Part shown: positions 47,237 through 59,198 of the stretch, piece after piece | How the letters are laid out: the number at the start of each line of letters is the position of its first letter | Position numbering within the stretch: position 1 is the stretch's first letter | NCBI GenBank assembly: GCA_947683625.1 | Contig: CANTUR010000071.1 | Span: 310,001 to 374,000, forward strand | Reading direction: 5' to 3' | Length of the DNA: 64,000 bases | DNA from: Mallotus nudiflorus | Lineage: Eukaryota > Streptophyta > Magnoliopsida > Malpighiales > Euphorbiaceae | Notes under the pieces: model-generated | Seen by the model: only the letters and a program-made list of their open reading frames with translations | Database searches by the model: none | Told to the model about the DNA's origin: nothing | Made by a program: the position numbers and the translations under genes

Positions 47237-49070
47237 AGTCGACACTTAGTTTTATCGGTTTGTAATAAAAGCCCAGTGATGAGAAAAAATGAATCTTAAA
47301 TGCAAGAAAGCCTGAAATCTTTTTGAGAATAGATTTAAAAGCCTAAACCTAAGTCTAAAAACCAAATCCAAGCCCAAGTAGCCTAAAAGATTCGGAGGCC
47401 AACATTTGGCCTAAAGGCCTAGCCTTGGGTCAAGGACGAAGAGGCGACGCTTGACCAAAGAGGCATTGCCTCTATGGTGCCTACTTTGGTGTGGCGATGC
47501 TTTTTTAAAGAGGCACCACTGCTTTACTAGCCACTTGCATTAGCATTAAATGCATGAATGGCAATAGTGAGCAAGTGGATGGGCCTACTTGTTACTAACT
47601 TGAACATATTGCGTGAAAATAAGATTTTAAAGGCAAAAAGGTATATAATGATAAGGGAAAATATGAGGTCTTATCAAAGGCATGGGGAAGCTTAAAAGAA
47701 GGGAGGAGGGAAAGATAAGAAAAAGAAGAAGAAGAAGTTATTTGGTTTTAAAAAAAACAACAAATAAAAAAAAGCTCTAGAAAAGAAAGAAGGACGTTCT
47801 TGGGAGAAATGAGAGGAGTTCTTGCTTAAAAGTCCATTTTTAAGGAAAGAGGATAAGAGTTCTTGCATTCAAGTGAGAATTAGAATAAAAAATATCTTTG
47901 AGGGTTGAATTAAAAGTTTCAAACTTGTCTTGAGTAGTAAGAGCCTTCATTTTTAAAGCATTGAGTTCTTAACTTACATAAACCTCTTTCTTTGGTTTTT
48001 TGCTTTATTCTTTTAGATTTATTGCTTATTTTATGCTATGTTTATAACATGATCTTTTTAATTTTTTAATATAATTGTGAGTCTTCATTCATTTTCATTT
48101 GATCTTGGATTGCTTAAAATCTAAAAAGCTTACGATTTATTGATGCATCTGTTAGAAAAGGAGGTGACACGATAGTGCCTTTATGCTAGGAGGCAATGCC
48201 TTATTTATAAGGTGCTGTCATTCCATCAAAGTCATGCACAATCCTATTTTAATATCTTATGTCTATCTTATATGATTTGATTTTTATGTATTTTCATATT
48301 TCTATAATTCAGTCTTCTTTATATGAATATTTTATCATATTGCTTAATTAAATATATTTGTTTATTTATGTTTACCTGATATATGAATTAACTTTATAGC
48401 TTTCTTTTATAGGGTTTTCATGTATTTGTGGAGGTTAATACTGTGTTACTTGTAGGAATTTTGAGATGATTTCTATCATCAAGCTTTAATCCTCTTGACT
48501 TGCTTGTGGATTTACTTGTTTTGCAACTAGTTTACTTTTGATTCATTTTTCATTTATTTTTACCTTAATTATTGCATGACCAAGGGTTATAACTCTTTTC
48601 TCCTCCCCTATTTATGTGTATGTGTATTTATTTCTTTATCATTATTTTTATGAATGTCTTGGATATTTGTAATAAATATAGTGAATCACCCTTAATAAGC
48701 ATAAAATTGGAATAATGTGCGAATTCTGAATAAATTGAAAAATTGGAGTAAACTACAAATTGCATGTTAATGGAGAAATAATTAAATAATTAAAGGCAAT
48801 AAAATACAAAACACACACGGAGGCCAATTGCGAGGTTGGGTGGGCATTCCAAAAGCCCATATTCAGTTTCCAAAATCGTTGTCTAAAAATAGTTGTTGGG
48901 AATCTCTGTGGAATCCAGTTGTTGTACAGTGTATCATGGGTCTTATATGGATGGCAACTTTTTCTCTAATTTAGGCTTCAAGCCTACTTTATATTTCCAA
49001 GTGAGCCTCGAGTCCACAAAGTGTCGTAGTTACTAAACACTTGATTATGCGCTTAACCCCACCGCTTATA
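47237..49070 (+). repeat. Element B 3' LTR
   Basis: Starts 'agtcgacactt' (TG mutated to AG) and ends 'accgcttata' (CA mutated to TA). Colinear with the 5' LTR over its length, with about 60 extra bases near 47470. Confidence 0.82.
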
Positions 49071-49075
49071 ATATA
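49071..49075. repeat. Target-site duplication of element B (right)
   Basis: 'atata', as at 31370-31374. Confidence 0.6.
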
Positions 49076-49149
49076 TCATATCAATACACACGTAATGTAA
49101 CCCACTTACCACCTTAGTCATTTTACTTGTTAAGCTTAGATCTTGCTTG

Positions 49150-49685
49150 ATTGCCGACTCTCACAAAAAGTATAAAAAAATGTGAAGCTCGTGAGTTGTA
49201 TTTCATAACTATGCTGTTATATATACAGAGTGACAAAAATGTTTTGTTATATATACAAAGTGACAAAAAAAACCAATTAACTAATGACAACTATGCATAA
49301 ATTAATTACAAAGATAATACTACTATATGATCTTCAAATAATACGGATGAGTTAAGCACCCTTAGATCATGATTAATCATCTTTGATTAATGATGATGAT
49401 TAAAGTGTAACAACAGTAGAATAATAGCTTAACTAAGCCATAAATACGACCATTTTATGAGCCCCTTTCAAGTTGGAGTATACACATTTTATATACCCAA
49501 CTTGGCAATGGATGAATGAAACTATGATTCAAATAGGGGCTTGGTTGATAAATCTGCAAGGTGATGAGTAGTAGTGATTGGAAGATGATATATAAGTCCT
49601 TATTAAAGCTAACGAATTAGATGACAATCCAATTCTTTATTCTTTATTCTCTTATGAAAAATAGGACTTTCTACAATTTTAATGG
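49150..49685 (-). mobile_element. Copia remnant X, 3' end (minus strand)
   Basis: The minus strand reads AIKIVESPIFHKR, KELDCHLIR and HHLADLSTKPLFES, the last blocks of Copia RNase H, followed by KLGIYKMCILQLE and a 'ttgaaagggg' polypurine tract (about 49470). The LTR region below contains two 'tgtatatataaca' copies (49220-49265). It is interrupted at about 49685 by Copia Y, in the middle of the RNase H region. Confidence 0.6.
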
Positions 49686-50341
49686 TAGAAAGGTAAAATT
49701 GTAATGGTATTCTTGTATATTGATTAAAGATAACATATAACTCTTATATATACAAGAGAAAGTTATTGTAACAACTAGAGAAAATGTGATTGTGTACAAA
49801 AAGTCAAGAAGAGTTATGATTATGTATAAGAAATCAAGAAGAGTTATTGTAACTTGATTGTGTATAATAAGTCAAGAGAAGTTGTTATGACAAAAATATA
49901 AAACGTGATTGTGTGCAACAAGTAAAAAATAACATCCTTATCTCTATCATCCTCCCGCAAGTTGAGCGAGTGTAGCAACAAGACTTAACTTGGTTTGAAG
50001 AAGTTAAAATTGATTTTTGGACAATGGTTTGGTGAGACAGTCAACGAGTTGATCTTGAAAGGAGAGGTGGCGAACTTGTAAGGCATTATTCATGACTTGC
50101 TCCCGAACGTAGTGGAAATCTATTTCTAAGTGTTTTGATCTACTGTGAAAGATGGGAGTAGTGGTTAAATAGGTTGCACCAAGATTGTCACACCAAACAA
50201 TTGGAGATGTGGATGGAGGTCAACCTATTTCATGAAGCAAGGAGGTTAACCATTGAATTTCAATAACAATAAATGCAATTACCCTGTATTCAGCTTCAGT
50301 GGATGATTTGGTAACCTTGCATTGCTTCTTAGATCCCAAAC
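49686..50341 (-). mobile_element. Copia remnant Y (RNase H plus 3' LTR, minus strand)
   Basis: Minus strand: LGSKKQCKVTKSSTEAEYRV, IQWLTSLLHEIG, VWCDNLGATYLTTTPIFHSR, SKHLEIDFHYVREQV and DQLVDCLTKPLSKNQF, a typical Copia RNase H end. A purine tract 'gcgggagga' precedes an LTR starting TGATAGAGATAAGG (49949) and running to about 49686. Upstream sequence is cut off at 50341, where LINE sequence begins. Confidence 0.7.
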
Positions 50342-53238
50342 AATCAAATTATAGCTAAAAAAAATACAAAATCCAAAAATAGATTTGCAGTCATCGATTA
50401 AGCCTTAGGACCACCTACTCTATTTAGAAGATCCAAGAAAGCTATTTTTCTATCTCTAGATAGAATCTTAAACAAAATGATGGGATGGAAAGAAAAATTT
50501 CTCTCTACTAGAGGAAAAAAGACCCTGATTAATTCAGTAATTCAATCAATACCAGCTTATATTATGAGTTGCTTTTTGATTCTAAAGTCCTTTTATAAAG
50601 ACCTCCAAAATTTTATTAACAAGTTTTAATGGGTGATCTTATATTGACCTTAGCAATAATTAATCTTCATTTTAATCTTAAAAAACTTAATTTTAAATAT
50701 TTAATGTGTTTGTTTAAGTGTGTGTAAGTTAAGACTCAATTGGAAGTCAAAATGGTGAAGAAATATTAAAGAAAAATCACTTTGGAATTGATCACGAGCA
50801 AGCTCATGACCAGGATTAATTTTGGTCCAATTTGCTCAATTTTAGAAAATTCTAGAACCTATCTTGTCCTGGTCCCAACCCAAACCAACTTCAACAAAAA
50901 ATTCAATTTTTAGTAGAGCATATCCCAATCCAATGTCTTAATCAGGACCGTGCCCAGGATGAGGCAGTCTCGATCAGGACCAATGCAGAAATTCAAACAC
51001 AACAACTCATAATAGTCACTTAATGTGTGTCCTAACTAGGACTGATGAAATCCCGATCGGGACCAGAGTAATTATAGCTCAAAAGTTCAAATTACATTTA
51101 AATGGACTTTGAATTTGTTAGAAACGAAATTAATATTTCTAACAACTATAATTGAATTTTTCAAGTATAAATACAACCTTTAAAGATCATTTAGAGGTTA
51201 AGAAAACTTGTTTATTCATTATATACTTTCAAGCATTCAATTAAGCTCTTTAAACTCTTTCAAAATTCATTTTTGATTTGTATAACTCTTGTGAGAATTG
51301 GTGAGTATTAGAATAGAAATTTTTATTCTTCTATTTTCTGGAATAAAAAAATGAGAAGTGAGATTTTATTTTAAATGAATTAGTTTAAGTGTTTAGCTAT
51401 TAAAACACTTGAGAATTCGGTTTTAGTGTGAACCTTTGAAAACACTTATGTATCAATTTTTAAATGAGCCTTAAAAACTCAAGTTGTAAGATTGAAGAGT
51501 GAGCCAAAAAACTCATGTATTCATCATTTTTCCTTTTCAACATTCTTTCGATTCTTGAAAAAACATATTTTAATTTTTGTTTATTGTTCGATAGCCCTAT
51601 TCACCCCCCTAGGGTACTTTCATCATACTAGCAAATGAAAAATTCATTGGAATTCTTGGAACAATATGGCAAAATCAAAATTTGGTGAAATGGGTTTCAA
51701 GAATCTCCATTGCTTTAATTTAGCTCTTTTAGCTAAACAAGGATGGAGATTAATTTCTCAACTGGATTAGCTTTGTGCTCATGTTATGAGAGCCAAATAT
51801 TATCCAAGAAATGATCTTTTACATGCTAAACCTTGGTATATGCTAAGCTACCTCTGGAGAAGTCTCCAATATACAATCCCTCCTCTCTTTGAGGGTTTGT
51901 GTTGGCGGGTAGGAGATGGCCAATCCATTAATATATGGATAGATAAGTGGATTCCTTCAAGTAACAATCTGCGCCCCTTAGTACCTAGAGTTCTCCCTCT
52001 TCGTGCGAAAGTCGCTTACTTGATTGATAATGATTGTGCAATGTGGAGGCAAAGTTTGCTGATACATGTTTTTCTACCCTTTGAAGCTGATTCTATAGCT
52101 CAGATCCCATTGAGTCCAAGATTGCCTGCAATATTTTATTTTGGTGACACACAAAAAATTATTTATATACTGTTAAATCAGGGTATCATGACGCTTATCA
52201 ATTCATGTTCGAAACTTAGGCCAATTGCTCTTCCGTCGCATGGAAGTGAACCGTGGTCTTTGAATATCCCATAAAAAAATCAAAGTGTTTATGTGGTGCT
52301 TACTTAATGGTTCTCTTCCTTACGATTCAAATGTTGTTGCAAAAGGTTTACAGATATCCAATATTGGTCTACTTTGTTGCTCTACTGGAGATTCGTTGGA
52401 ACATATTTTAATGAAGTGCCCATGGTCTCAGCATGTCTGGTTCTCTTCTCCGTTAATGTTGCACTCATATTCTTTTCCAACATAGCCTATATTTCAATGG
52501 GTCAAGAATATATTTGAAAAGCTTGATCGAGACCAGTTCACTTTTTTTTGTGGTATTGCTTTGGCATATTTAGTTCTATCGCAATCGATTAGGTCATTGC
52601 CCAAGGTTGATTAATGCTGCTGAAGTTGGCGGAATTGCATCTGACTTTATCTCTATGTTTCGAAAGTCTCAAGTCCATCCATCCTCTTTAATCGCATGTA
52701 TCTTCCCACTCAGTTGGTTGGACACCTCCTACTGTAGGTAACTTTAAGTTGAATTGCGATGCTGCTGTTTTCCCACAATCCAGAGTGGTTGGCTGTAGCG
52801 CTGTGATTAGGGATGATTCTGGGGCCATCCTTCTCTCTACAGGGAAGCGAGGTCAATCCGGACATGATAGAGAAAAAGCTGAGCTTCAAGCTATCCAGTA
52901 TGGGTTGACAGTTGCACTTTCTGCAAGCTTTATAAGACTCCAGGTTGAATTGGAAATGCTACTGTAATCTCAAATATTCAAAAGGGCAGCTCTCTGAACT
53001 ATCACCACTATTTCTTATTTATGAAGACGTGTTATCTGTTGCTTCTTTTATTTGATTGTATTTCGTTTTCTTATATGAAACGTTCTGGTAATTGTGTTGC
53101 ACACCATTTAGCTTAAGTGGGGTTCTCCCTTGGTTGACGAGCAGGTGTTATTGGGGGAAGATCCTCAAGTTGTCTCAAGCTTTGTATCCACAGATTTCAC
53201 GGCTCTTGTTTAATGCAAAGTTTTTCTTTCAAAAAAAA
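50342..53238 (+). mobile_element. LINE (L1-like) 3' portion, split by a solo LTR
   Basis: The part before 50633 carries the RT tail FLSLDRILNKMMGWKEKFLS, TRGKKTLINSVIQSIPAYIM, SCFLILKSF. The part after 51640 continues KIHWNSWNNMAKSKFG, MGFKNLHCFNLALLAKQGWR and MRAKYYPRNDLL (51786). A zf-RVT-like region VFMWCLLNGSLPYD ... SLEHILMKCPWSQHVW lies at 52280-52450. RNase H is LNCDAAVFPQSRVVGCSAVI ... DREKAELQAIQYGL (52745-52930). An A run (53229-53238) ends it. Stops are present. No 5' end, endonuclease or YADD box is left. Confidence 0.78.
50634..51622 (+). mobile_element. Solo LTR inside the LINE (probably Copia)
   Basis: Runs from TGATCTTATATTGACC to 'ctagggtactttca', between two LINE pieces whose protein reads on across it. 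The tail 'ctattcacccccctaggg' is typical of some Copia LTR ends. A TATA-like 'tataaatacaacc' lies at about 51167. About 990 bp. I could not find a clear target duplication, so the edges may be off by a few bases. Confidence 0.55.
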
Positions 53239-54480
53239 TTTAATGCTGGTGATGATAAAGACGATTGCTTAATTATTTATAAATTATTTGATTTTTATTT
53301 TAAAATAAATAAATAAATTCTTATCCCTTAATTATATGATATCTTTATCATAGTATAATGATAGAAAGTCTTGACACTTTTATAAAAGGGGAGGATCTGT
53401 CTCTAACAAAAAAAAAAAAAACTGTTAGATCTCCCTCTCAATAATAAATGGTGCAGTCTCATTTTGTCTATGCATATGCGAATATCCTCATCATCTTCAC
53501 GGATATTGTGGAAAATTCAGGATCATATATCCTTTGCCCTTGGTAGTGGCCAAAAAATACCCTGACCTCCTGCAAGCCAATAGCAATCGACACAGTGGTC
53601 TGGTCCTTGATAAAACAATCATCCCCAGCAGTCCAAGTTGTTGATATTTTTATGTACCTATCGTTGACATTGTACAAGATTTTGATCTCCATTATTAATG
53701 ATTGTTTGCAGAGTGTTGTCTTTCATTTGTTTCAACAACTAATTAATGCAGAGAAGGGTCAACATATTGAAATAATTTCTTTCATATTGGATTTGTTTAT
53801 TTATTTATTTATACTAAATTAGTAATACTGAGAATTTATTTATTCAACTTAAATTAAAAAATAATACAAATTCTTTTAACAGTTAATTTAACTAATATAA
53901 TTGTAGATACTATAATACGAAATCAAAATTTAACTTATTCTAAAAAAATTTTAAATTTAATTTAAACGACAATAATTTCATTTTTCTTCTATCTAATATA
54001 TCTGTGTTGGAAATTTGTAATTATCTAAACGACTTAAAAGCCTGGACTTTTTCCCAACTAATCTAAATGAAATAAAGGCCTAAAGTATTAACCAAAACAC
54101 CTAAAGGCCTAAAGGTGTTCCCAAATTTGAAATTTGCTTTATTTAAATTGAAAATTTGTGACTTGACAATTACTTCATTTCATTTCAGATTAATTTATGA
54201 TAAATATAATTTGAATTCCTTAAATTTTTAATTTTATTAAATTGAATTTCTTAATTTTATAAACTTGATCATTAATCAAAGTATAATTATTTGTCTAGTT
54301 AGTAATTGAAAAAAAATCGTTAATTAATTTTGAAGAATTTGATATTAATTTTACAGTCTTTAATTTTAGGAATAAAGGTCAATTTGCCTCTAGAACTTTT
54401 CACTCAGGGTTAGATTAACCATTTTAGAAGTTTTAGAATCAATTTAACCACTAAACTTCTTAATGGAGAGTCCTTCTACA
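53239..54480. repeat. Duplicated segment, copy 2
   Basis: Second copy of 28866-30560. It starts directly at the A run of the LINE and keeps the empty LINE target site at about 53893. It is about 285 bases shorter than copy 1 because it lacks the LINE. Confidence 0.8.
53468..53692 (-). pseudogene. Unrecognised small protein, copy 2
   Basis: Minus strand, MEIKILYNVNDRYIKI ... DPEFSTISVKMMRIFAYA-stop, 74 codons. The first 65 are nearly the same as 29424-29230; then a deletion replaces the tail. The conserved stretch STTWTAGDDCFIKDQTTVSI is identical in both copies. Family not recognised. Confidence 0.45.
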
Positions 54481-54728
54481 GTACTATAGTACTCCCGAAT
54501 TTGTGAGGTTATTATTATTATTATTATTATTATATATAGGGAAACCATGGGGAAAATGAACACATGGGTGTCCCTTTACTACAAAAGGGAAGTCACTTGC
54601 AGAAGGGAGAAGGAATGCAGCGGGAGAGAAGTTGTCTTTCCTGGTAAATTACAATTTAATATCAATAATTTCTTTTCTTCCGTTCAACACTCAAATGATC
54701 TCTGATTAACTTCAAATTTGAATTATAG
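54481..54728. other. Spacer with (ATT)n microsatellite
   Basis: An (ATT)n run lies at about 54508-54533. No gene recognised. Confidence 0.6.
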
Positions 54729-56753
54729 TGTAGATACCTGATTCGGTCGGCCCGTGTTAGGGAACGAATTAGGGGCATTCGGTTTGACCGGCTCATTGTC
54801 AAGCCCAATGATGAGAATGTGAAACTTGGACATGAGAATGAAACTTGAATCTCTAAGTGGAAAGTGGACTTGAAAACCCAAAAGCCTAAAAAATCCAAAA
54901 CCGAGACCAACTATCCAAATTCGGCCTAAGCCCGCTCGGCCCAGCGCAGGCCCGGGCCAAAGGGGCATCGCCTCAGTGTAATGAGGCGATCGCCTCTTTA
55001 GCAGTTGTCAATAAGGCGATCGCCTCATTGATGAGGCGCCGCCCCTATGGCAGCCCACTTGCAGCTGCAATCATGATGGCCAAGTGGTGCGGGCCCCACT
55101 CTCCAGACCTCTTTTTTGCTTGAGGAAAAGATTTTTGGAGAAAGAAAAAAGGCTATGAGAGCTCATGATGGGCTATGAGGCTTAGGGGCATGGGAAAGCT
55201 AAGGAATAAAAGAAAAAAAAGAGAAAAAATGGGAGGGATTTTTAGGAAAAAAAAAGAGAAAGAGGAAGCTCTGAAGAAAAAACAGAGAGAAAAAAAAAAG
55301 AGAAACATCCTGGAAGGAAGAAGGAGAGGGGGAAGCAAAAGAAGCCACTTTCTCCATAAGAGAAGAAGGAAAAAACTTGTGTCAAAGGGAGATATCACAT
55401 CCTAGCAAGGATCTTAATCAAAACATCTCTGAGGGCCTCTCATTTTGGTATTAAACCTGCACTCAAACTCAACATGTTCATCATTTTGTGTGTTCTTGCT
55501 TGTGTGCAACTGAATCATTAGTATATTTTAGGTATTTCTAGTTTATCTTGCTCAATATCCCACTTTATTGATGTGATCTCTGAACACTTTTTCATGTAGT
55601 TATAGTTTGATGATTATAGAGTGTGTATATGCATGTTTTGTTACTTAGAGTAGAAGTCTAAGCGTGTGAGAGTCGGCTTTAGCTTTCTGACCAGGCGGCA
55701 CCTCTTCACAGAGGTGTCACCTCTTGTCCATGGGCGATCGCCTCATCCTGAGGCAATCACCCCATTGACAGGCCTTTAGGGAGTCTATCTTTTATGTGTG
55801 TGTTACCTTTTTTACCTCGGAATTATAAGAGCCCCTGTTGATGAGGTGTCGCCTCGTCAATGAGGCGATCGCCTCATTGATAGGGTTAACCTGCTTCCTG
55901 CTTCATTTTTTATTAACATTTGTCGTGATGTCCGCTTCGGTGTGTCCCCTTTTTACCTTAAATATGTCTGTATGATTGCATGATGGTGATTATCTTGATT
56001 ATTGGATGGTTCCTTTAGTCCATAATATATAAACCCCTTCTTTATAGGGCCTTTCGTAAGTATCGTTATTTACGATTTCCTTTCTTTTTCTTGAAAGGAA
56101 GGGCTAACCATGTGTTATTTGCAGGAATTACTTGATGATTCCTGTCATCGAGTAGTCACTGTTGCTAGTTACCCCTTGTATATTACCGCTTTTATATTAT
56201 TTTAATAATTTATTTTCAGTATATGTTTGATTTATTTTCTATATATTATTTGGTTATTTAGCTAAAAAGCATTGTAATCTTTAATCCCTTTCCCCATTTA
56301 ATTTTGAATGTATGGTTGTAAATTATTATTTATTTCATTTACTGCATTTTTTGAATGTCGGGACTCAAAGTCATGAAATTGGATTAATGTGCAAACTCGA
56401 ACTTAATTGTAAAATTTGGCAATTATCCGAAGGCATTTTTTTATGTGTGGTAACCAAGGAAATAATTAAATAATTAAAGGGTAATAAAACGCAAAACACA
56501 AATAGAGGCCAATCGCAAGGTTGGGTGAGCATTCAAATGCTCATACCCAGTTTCCGAATCCGATATCTAATGACAGCTTTTGAGAACCTTCGTGGGATCC
56601 AGTTGCTATACAGTGTGTCTCGACTTTTATCCGGATGGCGACTCCATCTCCAAATAGGCTTAAGACCTATATCATATTTCCTAGTGGGCCTCGAGCCCGC
56701 ACAGTGCCATGGTCGCCAAACACTTGGGCGCACGCTAAACCCCGCCGCCTACA
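54729..56753 (+). repeat. Element C 5' LTR
   Basis: Starts TGTAGATACCTGATTCGG and ends 'cgccgcctaca'. It contains several copies of the palindrome GAGGCGATCGCCTC and variants (54982-55045 and 55680-55890). The start, the 'ggttgggtgagcattc' block (56519) and the end align with the element B LTR. Confidence 0.85.
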
Positions 56754-56754
56754 G

Positions 56755-56772
56755 TGGCGACTCCACTGGGGA
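56755..56772 (+). promoter_or_regulatory. Element C primer-binding site
   Basis: 'tggcgactccactgggga', one base after the LTR. Confidence 0.85.
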
Positions 56773-57686
56773 TAGAGAAACTGATTCTAGTGTTTTGTGT
56801 TTTATCATCTTTAATTATTTTATTATTGTTTCATGCATTTATGCATTCACTACACATTTTGCACACAATGAGCACTTCAGTCCCGAATAAACCCGACAAT
56901 AGTCAGTACTTCGCTACCTACGTTTCACTCAAACCTGGTGGTGGAATATTTGATTATTGTCACTCACGACATGTACTAATCCACGTTGTTTGACCCTTGA
57001 GTGGGGAGACGTATATGGATGTATATCGTTGTGGGAGTCGAAGCCTTTTTACCCAAGACTCAAGCCTATGTAATGACTTAACAACTATCCTTAGGAATTT
57101 TCCCACATGCATGTGTATTATGCCATATAATGGACCCTTAAAATAAATCTCGAGCCCATCAATAAGCAGTCCAAAATAAAATGGGCCCTCGTGTCCAACC
57201 AAAGCCCATTATAAACAAGCTAGTTAATAGAGGCCTCTCATGCCTACTCATAACACATTTCAAATGGGCCTTGACAAGTAAGTTTATGGTGCTAAGGATC
57301 TTGGCTCATAGAAAGTGGACTCGGGCTTTATTTAAAGGAACCATTGCTTATTTGAATCATTTTGAGAGTTTTCTTGCATGTATCAATTTTATTATCCCTC
57401 GCTAATAATTAAAACCCAAGCCAAAAATCCTAGGACAAGATACTCGCCATTGAATGCGTGTGTGGGAGAAATAAGGGTGGGAGTTTGCATGTTTAAGTTC
57501 CATGTTTTGGTTTTGTATATCTCTTTGTGTGCGACCTTTTGTTTATAAATAAAATGAACATGCATATCATGCATACACGTCATGCATCATTCTAACCAAC
57601 TGTTTTACAGCGCTATAGATCCTTCAAGCTCAGCAGGGTGGGTCTGAGCTAGTTCAGATTGTTTGGTCAGAAATTCAGAATTAGGA
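56773..57686. other. Element C untranslated leader
   Basis: About 900 bases between primer site and gag without a recognisable protein; the same spacing occurs in element B. Confidence 0.6.
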
Positions 57687-58956
57687 ATGGCAGGAGGGTT
57701 CGATCCATAAGCATTTGGGGCACGGTGGAAAGAAGAAGTAATAACAGAAACCCGGGCTATGATGAGAGAAATGATGGGGGAGATTACTAAGCTTATTAGA
57801 GAAAGTCAGCCAACACAGCCACCCAATGCACCGCCAATTGATCTGGTCGATCTTGATGAGGAAATACCGATTAGAGGAAGGGAAGAAGAGGATGTGACGG
57901 TATTGGCCAATCCGGTGAATCAAAGAAATGTCATCCCAGGTGAGGATGTGGGTCAGACTGAGTGGGCTAAGAATATGACCAAAGTGATGAACCAGATGCA
58001 GGTGATGATGAAGGAGAAGGGTATGGTCGCCCCCCTAGATTATGATTTGAATTTGGAAAAGGGTGATGAACTGCTGCCTCGTAAGTTTAAATTCCCAGAC
58101 ATGAAGAAGTATACTAGTGCTGAGGATCCCCATTTGCATTTGAAGCAATATGTAACATACATGAAGGCTACTAAGCTAACTGAGAGCCAAATTGTTAAGT
58201 AGTTCCCTATTTCATTGGAAGGAGCATCGATTCATTGGTATTACACCTTGGAACCGTATGTTTAGTTGGATTAAAAAGAATTGTGCGCTACTTTTATCAA
58301 GCAATATGGTCTTAATGTTCAACTAAAGGTGTCCCTGAGAGATATGCAGAATACCAAACAGAACTTTAATGAGCTTTTTACTGATTACCTGACTCGTTGG
58401 AGGGGAAAATTATCCTTGATGAAGCATAGGCTAGCTGAGTCCGACCAGTTGGTCCTGGCAATAGAAGGGTGTGTTCCCGCATTTTTTAGGAAATTGAGGG
58501 ATCTAGGGATTAGGAATTTTGAAGAATTATACAAATTTGGGGTCCAGAAAGAATATAATTTGGCTTAAGAGAAGAAATTCTTCGAAAGAGGTTATGGGGG
58601 TAAAAAGGGGGCCAGTTCGAGCAGTAACGTTCAGATTCATGCTATTCGACCACCGAGCAGTAATGTACAAATCAGTGCAGTTAGACAACCTCGAAGATTT
58701 TCTAATTTGGGATGTCCTATGTCCAATGTCCTCGATAAGCTCATTGAGAAAAACCCGCTATGACCTTTGCCTTCGCAACAACCCTTACCTGGAGCCAACC
58801 CAAAGCTTTTCTGTAAATTTCATCAGACCATCGGGCATGACATAGACAGTTGTGCCTGGTTAAAGTATGAAATCCAAGATTTGATAGACTCAGGCAAAAT
58901 TACTGACCTAGAAAATAGAAAACCAAACACTCAAACCAACCCATTACCCAATTACT
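57687..58956 (+). pseudogene. Element C gag (broken)
   Basis: MAGGFDP-stop-AFGARWKEE (57687; TAA 57708) opens the frame. It continues EMMGEITKLIRES, EWAKNMTKVMNQMQVMMKEK, LPRKFKFPDMKKYTSAEDPH, then SLEGASIHWYYTLEPY and CATFIKQYGLNVQLKVSLRD after stops at 58201 and near 58263. NFNELFTDYLTRWRGKLSLM follows. The nucleocapsid-type motif CKFHQTIGHDIDSC (about 58812) has C-x2-H-x4-H-x4-C spacing. Lesions include stops at 58566 and a shift near 58760. Confidence 0.83.
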
Positions 58957-59198
58957 GAAATGTACCACCTCCTAACCCATCCATTTTAATGGTCAACTCT
59001 GGCCTAATAGAAGAACAAGTCCTAAACTCCTTTATTGATGTCTCTCATAATTCCTAACAGGCCAATCCTGAAAACTTGAGAACAAGCAAATAACCCACGG
59101 AGTTACAGGTATAAGTCTTGGACATATGGAGTTTTGATGATGAAAGCAGAGAATGAGATAACCTATGGGACAACGAGGGGTGTGAGCTAAATCAGTAT

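Larger units (their letters stand above)
31375..49070 (+). mobile_element. Tat-lineage Ty3/Gypsy retrotransposon B, old, with nested insertions
   Basis: 17.7 kb including a 3.65-kb nested LTR; about 14 kb without it. LTRs at 31375-33146 and 47237-49070, primer site at 33148, then gag, protease, RT, RNase H, second RNase H and integrase to 43568, then 3.6 kb containing an antisense plant-mobile-domain gene, a polypurine stretch and tandem repeats. All frames are riddled with stops. The LTRs differ by about 20 of 230 bases in a stretch compared by eye, far more than element A. Its proteins are close to those of element C (54729-64000), so both belong to one family. Confidence 0.88.

Noticed and set aside
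54662..55405. ORFs of about 80 codons on both strands in the element C LTR
   Set aside because: They lie in non-coding LTR and in a lysine/phenylalanine-biased purine-rich tract with no conserved motif.
56525..57583. Several 60-120-codon ORFs on both strands around the primer site of element C
   Set aside because: They cross the LTR-primer site boundary or lie in the leader, with no motif and no counterpart preserved in element B except by LTR homology.
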